Below, in pieces: positions 1-7,538 of a stretch of DNA of 64,000 bases. Origin of the DNA: Symbiodinium natans. Lineage: Eukaryota > Sar > Dinophyceae > Suessiales > Symbiodiniaceae. The translations under genes were made by a program, and so were the position numbers. How positions within the stretch are numbered: the stretch's first letter is position 1; each line of letters opens with the position of its first letter. Under the pieces are notes generated by a model. That model made no database searches, had not been told where the DNA came from, and saw only the letters and a list, made by a program, of their open reading frames with translations. The DNA lies in assembly GCA_905221605.1 (NCBI GenBank), contig CAJNDS010002829.1:1-64000 (forward strand). Direction: 5' to 3'.

Positions 1-228
1 AAGATTTGGGTCTACTCTAAAATCAAAACAACAACGTTTTATTTCTTTCTGGGTTAAGTCTAAGGGATACATCCGAGCAAACAGATATAGGTCATCATAA
101 ACATCATTGTCAATAATATCAGAACAAGTTAGGAATTCCTTAATATTGTCATTGACATTATCAGGAAAGCACAACTCAAGGTTTTTTAACTTTTGACAGT
201 TAGGACAATTGTAAATACAAGCCTTCAT
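1..228 (-). CDS. Small Cys-rich protein of the Polinton-like element (3' truncated by window edge)
   Basis: An open frame of 76 codons runs leftward from an ATG at 228-226 to the first base of the window without a stop, so the C-terminus is missing. The start is supported by the element's shared upstream box, whose core ends 25 nt before this ATG. The N-terminus carries Cys4, Cys8 and Cys11, including a CPNC pair that could bind metal, followed by an acidic Asp/Asn-rich stretch and a second Cys-Cys pair. Composition is A+T-rich like the other genes of the block. It is divergent from the integrase and shares an 80-bp intergenic region with it. I do not recognise the family; a small DNA-binding or structural accessory protein is possible but not shown. 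Confidence 0.72.
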   Translation of the reverse strand, partial: MKACIYNCPNCQKLKNLELCFPDNVNDNIKEFLTCSDIIDNDVYDDLYLFARMYPLDLTQKEIKRCCFDFRVDPNL

Positions 229-243
229 CTCACTAACATAATA

Positions 244-263
244 AGTCGTCAAGTCTTTAAGTC
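244..263 (-). promoter_or_regulatory. Shared upstream box, copy 1 (small Cys-rich gene)
   Basis: On the minus strand this reads GACTTAAAGACTTGACGACT. It matches the box before the polymerase gene at 18 of 20 positions. The core CTTAAAGA (254-261) ends 25 nt before the ATG at 228. A second partial copy (GGACTTAAA) lies just upstream. The core is almost self-complementary, so it might also serve the divergent integrase gene, which has no plus-strand copy at the standard distance. Confidence 0.65.
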
Positions 264-309
264 GTTTTTAAGTCCTTTTTTATCATTGCTTCTTTTCTCT
301 ACTCTTTAT

Positions 310-1242
310 ATGAGTTTAAGCAAGGAAGAAATATTAAGCAATATATATTATGACTTAGAACGTGGTTATGGTAGCATTCAGAGTTTATACAAGGAAGCTA
401 ACAAAGATGGCGCAGGTGTGAGTCTTCAATTTGTTAAAGATTGGGTTAAAAAGCAACCTAACAAGCAAAAGCAAGGATACAAAAATTTTAATAGCTATTC
501 TGCACCTTTTAGCAGATTTGAATTTCAGATTGATATTATGGATATGCAAAGCTTAATGAGAGACACAGGAACAAAAGATAAATTGAGATATGCCCTTTTA
601 TGTATTGATATATTTAGCAAAAAAGTTCATGTCGTCCCATTAAAAAGTAAAGATGGTGTTGATGTATATGATGCGGTTTTAGAGTGTTTCAAAACGTTAG
701 GGCATCCGATGAGTATTTATTCAGACGATGAAGGTAGCTTCAATTCTAAAAAACTTCAAGATTATTTTAAAGGCGAAGGTATTAACCATATAGTAACATT
801 GACACACGCTAACGTAGCCGAGAGAGCAATAAGAACCTTTAAGAAAATGATAGGAGACAGAGCCGAATTTACTAAACAAAGTTGGTCTGAAATGTTGAAA
901 CCAGTATTAAAGAAATATAATAATATGATGGTTCATTCGAGCACAGGATTTACACCGAATAAAGCACACGAAGACGACAACGAAGTAAATGTAAAGGCTA
1001 ATTTAGTGTTGAAAGAAAAATATTTAAGAAATTATCCTAAAATAGAAGAAGGGGATAAAGTCAAAATATACGACAAAGGAAAAGGAAATTATAGTTCGAG
1101 GAAGGAGACCCGTAGTCGGTGGCATCCACAAATTTATACAGTTGCCAAAGTAGATAGAGATACCACATTAAATAAGTTCTATATTTTAGAAGGTAAAACT
1201 AAACAGTATAATAGGCATGAACTATTATTAGTGAATGAATAA
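310..1242 (+). CDS. Polinton/Maverick-type DDE integrase (retroviral-like integrase fold)
   Basis: This 310-residue protein fits an integrase that would insert the element's double-stranded DNA into host chromosomes. I chose the ATG at 310 because the upstream extension of the frame overlaps the divergent gene and is not integrase-like. In order: a short N-terminal helical part (about 1-60), the catalytic core (about 70-185), and a small beta-rich C-terminal DNA-binding region (about 245-310) with a GDKVKIY strand. Catalytic candidates are Asp75 in the IDIMDM motif, Asp139/Asp140 in SIYSDDEGSF, and Glu171 in NVAERAIRTFKK; the second Asp and the Glu lie about 32 residues apart, as expected for this fold. 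Length is usual for Polinton integrases, which lack the long Gag-Pol context of retroelements. The frame is intact. Confidence 0.93.
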   Translation: MSLSKEEILSNIYYDLERGYGSIQSLYKEANKDGAGVSLQFVKDWVKKQPNKQKQGYKNFNSYSAPFSRFEFQIDIMDMQSLMRDTGTKDKLRYALLCIDIFSKKVHVVPLKSKDGVDVYDAVLECFKTLGHPMSIYSDDEGSFNSKKLQDYFKGEGINHIVTLTHANVAERAIRTFKKMIGDRAEFTKQSWSEMLKPVLKKYNNMMVHSSTGFTPNKAHEDDNEVNVKANLVLKEKYLRNYPKIEEGDKVKIYDKGKGNYSSRKETRSRWHPQIYTVAKVDRDTTLNKFYILEGKTKQYNRHELLLVNE

Positions 1243-1244
1243 AA

Positions 1245-1264
1245 CATCTTAAAGACAAGAAAAG
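1245..1264 (+). promoter_or_regulatory. Shared upstream box, copy 2 (GIY-YIG gene)
   Basis: The sequence CATCTTAAAGACAAGAAAAG begins 3 nt after the integrase stop codon. The core CTTAAAGA (1248-1255) lies 25 nt before the ATG at 1281. That spacing matches the other copies and argues for 1281 rather than the in-frame ATG at 1266. The right half of the box is less conserved than in the other three copies. Confidence 0.5.
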
Positions 1265-1280
1265 AATGATAAGTAGAGAT

Positions 1281-1898
1281 ATGACAAGATATGAGAACGG
1301 TAAAATTTATAAAATAGTTGATAATGGCTATAACATGTGTTATATTGGTAGCACTTGCGAAAGTTTAAGTCAAAGAATGGCAAGACATAGACATCATTAT
1401 AATTCATATTTGAAGGGAAACCATGGAAAAACACGTTCGTTCGATATATTTGACACTTATGACATTTTAAATTGTAAAATAGAATTAGTGGAGAATTATC
1501 CATGTAATAGCAAAGATGAGTTACTACGACGAGAAGGTTTTCACATACAAAATACTGAGTGTATTAACAAACATATAGCAGGAAGAACACAACAAGAATT
1601 CAGAGATGCTACAAAGGAACATAAACGTGAAACAGACAAAGCTTATAGAGAAAACAACAAGGAGAAGCTTAAAGCATACAGAGAGGAGCGAAAGGAACAT
1701 TATCAAGAATATAATAGAAATTGGAAGCAGGACAACAAAGAACACGTTCAGAAATACAATAGTGAGTGGCGACAGAACAACAAGCAAAAAGTGTCTGAAA
1801 AGGCAACGTGTGAGAAATGCGGGGCAATTGTAAGAAAATACGACATGAAGACACACCAACAGACTAAGAGATGTATGCAACGCGGGAAAACGGCTTAA
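1281..1898 (+). CDS. GIY-YIG endonuclease with basic coil and C-terminal C2HC zinc finger
   Basis: This 205-residue protein has a GIY-YIG nuclease domain at residues 7-100: the KIYKIV and CYIGST strands replace GIY and YIG, Arg32/Arg35 lie in the following helix, and Glu85 in LLRREGFHI is the expected metal-binding glutamate. Residues 105-175 are a highly charged helix with repeated NNKEK/YREE-like units, a linker style seen in GIY-YIG proteins of large DNA viruses and virophage-like elements. The C-terminus has a finger C177-x2-C180-x11-H192-x5-C198. The start at 1281 was preferred to 1266 from promoter spacing. The gene follows the integrase on the same strand. It could be a homing-type nuclease, a recombination or repair nuclease of the element, or a host-DNA cutter; the sequence does not decide. 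Confidence 0.88.
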   Translation: MTRYENGKIYKIVDNGYNMCYIGSTCESLSQRMARHRHHYNSYLKGNHGKTRSFDIFDTYDILNCKIELVENYPCNSKDELLRREGFHIQNTECINKHIAGRTQQEFRDATKEHKRETDKAYRENNKEKLKAYREERKEHYQEYNRNWKQDNKEHVQKYNSEWRQNNKQKVSEKATCEKCGAIVRKYDMKTHQQTKRCMQRGKTA

Positions 1899-1911
1899 AG
1901 AGTAGAAGCCT
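1892..1911 (+). promoter_or_regulatory. Shared upstream box, copy 3 (C2HC protein gene)
   Basis: The sequence GGCTTAAAGAGTAGAAGCCT matches the polymerase box at 17 of 20 positions, and in both cases TATAG follows immediately. The core (1894-1901) starts inside the last codons of the GIY-YIG gene and ends 24 nt before the ATG at 1926. The overlap with coding sequence shows how tightly the block is packed. Confidence 0.62.
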
Positions 1912-1925
1912 TATAGAATAATTGG

Positions 1926-2321
1926 ATGACAAGCTTTTTTGTGCATAATGGCAAAAAGTCAGTGATAGACGACGAATTATTTGATATACTATGGAATTCG
2001 GTAGAAGATGCGGGAAGCTTTACCACAGACACCGAGAAAGAAGAAGAGCCCACGCGGGAACAGAAGCGTAAGGCATTAAATGACAGTAACAACGCAAAAA
2101 ATAAGGAAAACGGATATTTTAGAGACTATTTTCAAACAAAGCTTAAAGTCGGTTGGACATGTGATAGATGCGGTGCGTGTATAAGCACAAAGGCGAATAA
2201 ATCCCGCCATTACCTAACTCAAAAGTGTAAGTCACGACAGTTAGAAAAAAGACAAGACGAAGCAAGAGACAAAATTTTAAAATCAATAACGTTTGGGCAT
2301 GTTCCAATGCCAATTAAATAA
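1926..2321 (+). CDS. Small C2HC zinc-finger protein of the Polinton-like element
   Basis: This protein of 131 residues has an acidic N-terminal half (Asp/Glu-rich around 14-45), then a basic stretch and one zinc-finger motif at 79-101: C79-x2-C82-x12-H95-x5-C101. The finger is closely similar in layout and in residues (TC-[DE]-[KR]-CGA) to the C-terminal finger of the GIY-YIG protein encoded just upstream, which suggests a shared module or a duplication. The tail after the finger is basic, then hydrophobic. The start is supported by the box at 1892-1911. No catalytic motif is visible. It could be a transcription factor or nucleic-acid-binding accessory protein of the element; that is inference. 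Its stop codon touches the hairpin between the convergent genes. Confidence 0.78.
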   Translation: MTSFFVHNGKKSVIDDELFDILWNSVEDAGSFTTDTEKEEEPTREQKRKALNDSNNAKNKENGYFRDYFQTKLKVGWTCDRCGACISTKANKSRHYLTQKCKSRQLEKRQDEARDKILKSITFGHVPMPIK

Positions 2322-2347
2322 ATATTGATAATTGTTTTTATCAATAT
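2322..2347. terminator. Perfect hairpin between convergent genes (likely transcript 3'-end signal)
   Basis: A 10-bp perfect inverted repeat, ATATTGATAA and TTATCAATAT, is separated by a 6-nt loop. It begins at the last base of the C2HC stop codon and ends 10 nt before the stop codon of the leftward polymerase gene, followed by a T-rich run. One hairpin placed between two convergent genes can serve both strands. Palindromic 3'-end signals of this kind are known from mimivirus-like viruses; its function here is inferred. Confidence 0.62.
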
Positions 2348-2356
2348 CTATTTTTT

Positions 2357-5300
2357 CTACTTTATGCTAAAAAACCCATATGGCAAACTTTCTATGTTAT
2401 TTATGTAATACCTTTTATTATCATAACTGCTTAGAGCTTGTTTTGTTTGTTTTATGCTATATATCTGATGATTTTTTGAACGTATGCTGTTAAATGTTAC
2501 GCTGTTATCTATACATTCATTGTTTAAGGTGTCTTCGTATCTTTTATAATTGAATTCTTTCTTAACTTTATGTTTTACTATGCCTTTGCTTTTCTTTTCT
2601 TCATTCTGTTCATTATGTATCTTGAATGCATAAGATTTAGGCTTTAATCCTATGAAGCTTGTTATTATCTTGCCGTCGCATTCATCTTTGAATTTTCCTA
2701 ATACCTTCTTATTTTTTGGGTCATAGCATTTATGATTTTTATCATAGCCGCTAAAGTCCATGTGATTACTTATTTCTTGGAAGTCTTCATATATATCATC
2801 TGTTTTAGTATGTATAACGAAGCTGTCAGTATCAGTATATATTAATCTTATGTTGTCTTCGTATTTCTTTTTTAGAACGTCATAATAAAACGAATACATA
2901 TGTAACTTAGATAAGTCTAAGATACACATACCCGCATATATAGGCTTATTTAATAATACTGTGTGTTTTAGCTTTTCAACTCCTACGAGATTTTCATTAA
3001 TTATATGTCTATGTTTAAATGTAGGACTATTAACACATTTTTGATAACGTTGAGGTGTATTAACTAATTCAAAATCTATATGTTCTCTTACGTTTTCCAT
3101 TGTTTTACCGTAGCAAGCGTTATTCATTAATTTATACATATCTTTTTCAAAATCTGATGTTGCCTGTTTTCTTTTGTTAGTGTTAAAATCAATCCATGGT
3201 TTTAGCCATGCCTTTTGTTTGAAAGATATTGTTCTCCAAACACGCTTTATTTTCAAGCCTTGTTTCAGATAATACTGTAAAATCTTAACGTGACATACAT
3301 ATCTATTTTTATCATATACATTTAAGATTAGCTTGTTTGTTTTCTCATCTGTAGGCTCTTTATTGTGATTATATGATTTATATATTCCCTTCTGTGTTTC
3401 CGATAACATGTCTGCGGTAACATTCATTATTTGCGGTGCTAATGGGTAATCCTTATGTTTCTCATGGACTTCGTCGGGATACTCTAAATCAACATCTACA
3501 ATAAAGCCGAGAGAACCGTCAGTATAATTAATTATTTCTTCTTCGGTTAAGGGCTTATCTTCAAATTTAATATCTTTGTATGGCAATTTTTGACACATGG
3601 CTAAACCATATAAGTTATTAGCATCTAAGTAATTTATATATGATGATTCCTTAGATTTATCATAATCTTCACCCATGTATTTATTGTTTGCGTCTGCTTT
3701 TCTTAATGATGTTTGACACATGCCACCTCGAAGTCCTTTTTCAAACATTTTATAAATCTCTTCATCTTGAACCAGTTGTAAGCAAACACCTGTTTTTAAA
3801 AGCATCGCGTCCCAACTAAAATTAGGTAATGTGTAATAATGAGCTGGGTCTAAGCCGTAATCTTCTAAACATTTAGTTCTAAAGTTTTCAAAGACGTCTG
3901 TTAATAAAAACACATCTGTTTGCAAATATAAGTCGTGGTATTCTCCCAAGTCTTTTATGTTAAAATGGTTCCATATGTGTTTTGCTCTGTCATATTCTTT
4001 TTGTTCTATGTTCTGTTCCGTAAGCTGACTATAAAAATCTTCAATTGATGGTAGGGATGTTTCATTAAATTTCTTAAAATCTGTGAAGTAATCATATGGA
4101 TAAACGCCCTTATCCGTTAATAAATCTAAATCCTCATCTGATGTTATGTATTTGCTTGTTCTGCTGAATTTGAAGTTTTCCGTCCAATTTTCGCGCTTAT
4201 CATTTTCTTCATATTTTGTTAGCTTAACAAGCTTATCTAAGGAAGAAGATAAAAAACTGAACGTATCTTTAAACTCAAGCTCTTTAAGACAAAAGGTTAT
4301 GAACTTTTCGCTGTTTTGTGCAATTACGTTTATTTCTTCTTTTTCCGTGTCTAACTTATCCAAGTTGGATATAATTAAGTGCGCGTCATAATTCTTAAGA
4401 TTATGAAAGAAAACTGGGATTTTGAAATCTTTAAAACAAAAATCAAGATTACATTTTAAGTGTGCTGGACCTCTATATTGTCCTGTAAAATGACAATGGT
4501 CTCTTACCTTCTTTTTTCCGTCCTTTTTGTTATCAAAACAACCGTTACAAATATGACACCTTTTGGCTTCGTCGTATTCTTTTTGTTCTTTGTCTGTTAA
4601 GTCATTCATTGATAAGGGATGTTTTATTACATACATGATTTCTTCCCTTATCTCATTCATGGTTTCGCAGAATTTGTTCATGCAATCTTCACCTCTGTAT
4701 AAGTAAGGCTTACATTCATCGGTTATTGAATTAACAACGTTTAACATAAAACCCGATGGTTTATGTTCCTGATATGTCCCTTTTATACCTTCATCTGTTT
4801 GTGTTGTTAAACATTCAAAATCACCGTATATAACATATGGACATTTAAGCTTTTTATAGTGGTTCTTGAAAAATGTTTTATCCTTTTCTGGCATCTCTAC
4901 GTTTTGAATGTTATTTGCCATACATCCTTTTATAGTATGTTGCGTTAGTAAGTTTTCTTTCTGAAAGCCTTTCTGACAAAATTGACAATGAAACAGTTTT
5001 GTTTTATGTTTGTTTGTCTGAGAACTCATTAATCTCGAATAATCCTTTATCAAAACATAATGACTTTTATCATCCTTTTCTAAGCGTAACAGATTTACAT
5101 GACATGTTGGTCTTAACTTTTTTGTTATTCTGTCTGCTCTTATCTTTTGTTTATCCTCGTCTATAACATAAACATTTATTGAAATACTACCTTCATTAAT
5201 CTCTTCAAAATAATCTATATCATCATTAGAAGCTGGAAAATTAACATCATCCCATTTTAAGAAAGAGTCATTGTTTTTCAACTTATTATAATGATACATT

Positions 5301-6100
5301 CTTTCGGGATTGTGATTTTTAAAGATATTGTAAAAATAACATTGAACGCAATATTTGAAACAATAATCGTCATCGTTTTTAATGTTGATACATGCCTTCT
5401 TTAATGATATCCACTTAGGTAATTCAATATAAGACCCTGCTCTTGTAGGGTCATATTTGTCATAATGGATTGTTATTTTCATTATCTTTTTTATTGTTAA
5501 TCCTGAACGTTTTAATTGTGAGTTTTCTATTTGTTCCTCAATGTCGCCCGCCATGTTGTTTATGGCTTTGTTTAAATCTTCTTCGTTTAATATGTTGTAT
5601 CTTCTGCTTCTTATTGTGTGTCTTACTTCATCCTCTTCTGGATGATTAAATGCGACATCCACTTCTATTAACACTTTCATTTGTTTTTCTTTTTTCAAGT
5701 ATTCGGTTAATCTTTCTTTTTGGTATTTTAAATAAGATAAACCACGATAACCGTTCAAATTAATATTAGTAATCGAATATGTGTTTGCGTATCTTTTTAG
5801 TGCTTGTCTTTCGTCTGTGATTTTTGCTTTTCTTCTTATTGCGTATGATTTAAGGGCTTGTCTCGTTTTTTCTTGTTGTCCTGCTCTGTGTAGTATCTCA
5901 TAACGTTTAAAACCTTGAGTTTTAGCAATTGAATTCAATTTGTTGGTTAATTTTGTTGAGAAGGGTTGTTCTTTATTATATCTGTATTCATTACCATTAA
6001 TCACTACTTTTTTTAATTCTTTATTACCTCTCTTCTTTATTTCACCGATATTACTACTCAAAACATACTTCATCACGTCGTTTAAACGGGGTTCTACCAT
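2357..6100 (-). CDS. Protein-primed family B DNA polymerase of a Polinton-like element, with zinc finger and endonuclease VII-like insertion
   Basis: The frame of 1247 codons is uninterrupted. Residues 232-355 form a conserved N-terminal module with CFKYC and HYVLIKD blocks, known from animal and protist Polinton polymerases and perhaps a papain-like fold (inference). A C2HC finger follows (C372, C375, H388, C393). Exonuclease motifs are Exo I YGDFE (425-429), Exo II around FHNLKNYDAH (565-574) and Exo III YLQTDVFLLTD (725-735). Between Exo I and Exo II sits a treble-clef endonuclease VII-like segment (515-551) with CHIC, RDHCH and HLKCN. Polymerase motif A is YLDANNLYG (824-832, Asp826), motif B is KLMNNACYG (990-998), and motif C is YTDTDS (1088-1093, Asp1090 and Asp1092). 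All catalytic acids are present, so the enzyme may be functional or recently so. The polymerase replicates the linear element using a terminal protein as primer, as known for this family. The terminal protein itself cannot be pointed to. Confidence 0.95.
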   Translation of the reverse strand: MVEPRLNDVMKYVLSSNIGEIKKRGNKELKKVVINGNEYRYNKEQPFSTKLTNKLNSIAKTQGFKRYEILHRAGQQEKTRQALKSYAIRRKAKITDERQALKRYANTYSITNINLNGYRGLSYLKYQKERLTEYLKKEKQMKVLIEVDVAFNHPEEDEVRHTIRSRRYNILNEEDLNKAINNMAGDIEEQIENSQLKRSGLTIKKIMKITIHYDKYDPTRAGSYIELPKWISLKKACINIKNDDDYCFKYCVQCYFYNIFKNHNPERMYHYNKLKNNDSFLKWDDVNFPASNDDIDYFEEINEGSISINVYVIDEDKQKIRADRITKKLRPTCHVNLLRLEKDDKSHYVLIKDYSRLMSSQTNKHKTKLFHCQFCQKGFQKENLLTQHTIKGCMANNIQNVEMPEKDKTFFKNHYKKLKCPYVIYGDFECLTTQTDEGIKGTYQEHKPSGFMLNVVNSITDECKPYLYRGEDCMNKFCETMNEIREEIMYVIKHPLSMNDLTDKEQKEYDEAKRCHICNGCFDNKKDGKKKVRDHCHFTGQYRGPAHLKCNLDFCFKDFKIPVFFHNLKNYDAHLIISNLDKLDTEKEEINVIAQNSEKFITFCLKELEFKDTFSFLSSSLDKLVKLTKYEENDKRENWTENFKFSRTSKYITSDEDLDLLTDKGVYPYDYFTDFKKFNETSLPSIEDFYSQLTEQNIEQKEYDRAKHIWNHFNIKDLGEYHDLYLQTDVFLLTDVFENFRTKCLEDYGLDPAHYYTLPNFSWDAMLLKTGVCLQLVQDEEIYKMFEKGLRGGMCQTSLRKADANNKYMGEDYDKSKESSYINYLDANNLYGLAMCQKLPYKDIKFEDKPLTEEEIINYTDGSLGFIVDVDLEYPDEVHEKHKDYPLAPQIMNVTADMLSETQKGIYKSYNHNKEPTDEKTNKLILNVYDKNRYVCHVKILQYYLKQGLKIKRVWRTISFKQKAWLKPWIDFNTNKRKQATSDFEKDMYKLMNNACYGKTMENVREHIDFELVNTPQRYQKCVNSPTFKHRHIINENLVGVEKLKHTVLLNKPIYAGMCILDLSKLHMYSFYYDVLKKKYEDNIRLIYTDTDSFVIHTKTDDIYEDFQEISNHMDFSGYDKNHKCYDPKNKKVLGKFKDECDGKIITSFIGLKPKSYAFKIHNEQNEEKKSKGIVKHKVKKEFNYKRYEDTLNNECIDNSVTFNSIRSKNHQIYSIKQTKQALSSYDNKRYYINNIESLPYGFFSIK

Positions 6101-6116
6101 ATACCTATACCCTATA

Positions 6117-6136
6117 AGGCTTCAAGTCTTTAAGTC
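6117..6136 (-). promoter_or_regulatory. Shared upstream box, copy 4 (DNA polymerase gene)
   Basis: On the minus strand this reads GACTTAAAGACTTGAAGCCT, followed by TATAG. It is the best-conserved copy. The core (6127-6134) ends 26 nt before the polymerase ATG at 6100. Base composition changes sharply from A+T-rich to G-rich just right of this box, so the right border of the element is probably close to it. Confidence 0.68.
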
Positions 6137-6507
6137 CTTTTGGGTGGTGTTTTTTCTGGGTTTGGGTGTGGTTTGGGCTGGGCTTGGCGCGGCTTGGGTG
6201 GTGCTGGTGGTCGGCGGTTAGGGCGACTGCCCGATAAATAAAGCATACTAAAACCCTAAACACCGCCAAAAAAGGGGCATTGAATATTTTAATAAAACGA
6301 AAACAAAAGAATGTGAAATGCCCCTTTTTTAAAACATAGTCCTAACCTAACATAAACCACAACAACCCTTCTAAACCGAAAGAACTAAACCACAACAACC
6401 CTAAAAAGACTAAACCCTAAAACTCTAAGCGCGTCCCAATGAGAGGAAGAGCCGACACTTTGGAGACTTCTGCGTCTCAATGATAGGAATAGCCGACGTT
6501 GTCCGCG
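6137..6507. other. Transition from the element to subtelomere-like DNA, with a hairpin and a two-copy 41-bp repeat
   Basis: No gene is seen. The first 100 bases are rich in TGGG and GGC. A 14-bp perfect inverted repeat (6268-6281 AAAAAAGGGGCATT and 6317-6330) encloses a 35-nt A+T-rich loop. Scattered degenerate CCCTAAA units follow. From 6431 a 41-bp unit starting GCGTCYCAATGA is present twice (6431-6471 and 6472-6512), with several mismatches. No terminal inverted repeat of the Polinton can be assigned because the left end is outside the window. Confidence 0.5.
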
Positions 6508-6594
6508 TTTTTAGGGTTTAGGGGATTAGGGCTTAGGGTCTAAACCCTAAACTGAAACCCTAAACTAAAAACCCTAAACTAAAACCCTAACCCA
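6508..6594. repeat. Degenerate telomere-repeat inversion (TTTAGGG side meeting CCCTAAA side)
   Basis: About 30 bases of G-strand units (TTTAGGG, with GATTAGGG and CTTAGGG variants) end near 6539 and pass directly into C-strand units (TAAACCC, CTGAAACCC, CTAAAACCC) up to about 6594. This is the orientation expected where two chromosome ends, or two terminal fragments, are joined. The units are degenerate, so the event, if real, is old. Confidence 0.6.
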
Positions 6595-7128
6595 AAGGAA
6601 GGGCGCACCGTTGCGTCGAACTCGTCGTGGTGAGTGTTCTGCATGTAGACGTCCACCTGTCATTTTCTTAGTCAAAGTTTTCTTTTCTTATTCAATATCC
6701 CTCGGGCGAAGTTGGGGATTTATGATTTTTTGGTGTAGGGTCTATGATATATTTTATTTTGTGATTTTGGGTGTATTTTATATGGGAATTTGTGGGTATT
6801 TTGGGCGAATATTGCTTTCGGGTCTTTTTTATGCATATGACTACTTGATATTTGTTATTTTGGGGTTTTGGGGGGTTTAGGATGTAGGATAGAAAGGATT
6901 CTGGGATTTGGTGATGCTTCTATTTGGGAATTTGTGGGTATTTTCGGGTGGATATTATTTTTGGGTCTGTTTTGTAAATATTGTATATCTTAGGTTTAGG
7001 GGTTTAGGGATTATAATGCAGAGCTTTGATGTGACACCTGCTTTTTGTGTCTGCGGTCGCACATCTCAGTCCCTTGCTGTCATCAACTGCATAGACGACA
7101 ACAATCCAAGCACCGTTCCCGTGTAGCG
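6595..7128. other. T- and G-rich intergenic DNA with an internal duplication
   Basis: No gene is seen. The plus strand is unusually T- and G-rich. A segment of about 48 bp starting GGGAATTTGTGGGTATTTT occurs at 6784-6832 and again at 6926-6973 with a few changes. The last 100 bases are of balanced composition and lead into the 23-bp array. Confidence 0.45.
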
Positions 7129-7492
7129 AAGTCCCCCTACTTTGGGCAGTAAAGTCCCCCTACTTTGGGCGGTAAAGTCCCCCTACTTTGGGCGGTAAAG
7201 TCCCCCTACTTTGGGCGGTAAAGTCCCCCTACTTTGGGCGGTAAAGTCCCCCTACTTTGTGCGGTAAAGTCCCCCTACTTTGGGCGGTAAAGTCCCCCTA
7301 CTTTGGGCGGTAAAGTCCCCCTACTTTGGGCGGTAAAGTCCCCCTACTTTGGGCGGTAAAGTCCCCCTACTTTGGGCGGTAAAGTCCCCCTACTTTGGGC
7401 GGTAAAGTCCCCCTACTTTGGGCGGTAAAGTCCCCCTACTTTGGGCGGTAAAGTCCCCCTACTTTGGGCGGTAAAGTCCCCTATTTCGGGTG
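7129..7492. repeat. 23-bp tandem array, about 16 copies
   Basis: The unit AAGTCCCCCTACTTTGGGCGGTA (written here in two parts: AAGTCCCCCTACTTT and GGGCGGTA) repeats at a strict 23-bp step from 7129 to about 7492. Copies are nearly identical except the first (GGGCAG), one TGTGCGG variant and the last, which is degenerate. Each unit contains the small inverted pair AAAGT and ACTTT around a C-run. The array lies just past the 3' end of the ubiquitin-like gene. The near-identity of copies indicates recent amplification. Confidence 0.93.
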
Positions 7493-7538
7493 GTCTGACT
7501 GGCAACGGTGGCGAAATCGCGTAAAGGGAACTACGCGC

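Noticed and set aside
193-309. N-terminal extension of the integrase frame to 193
   Set aside because: It overlaps the divergent gene and its promoter box, and the added residues are not integrase-like; the ATG at 310 is better.
1266-1280. GIY-YIG start at 1266
   Set aside because: The ATG at 1281 gives the same 25-nt distance from the upstream box as in the other genes, and the GIY-YIG domain begins after it in either case. Not proven.
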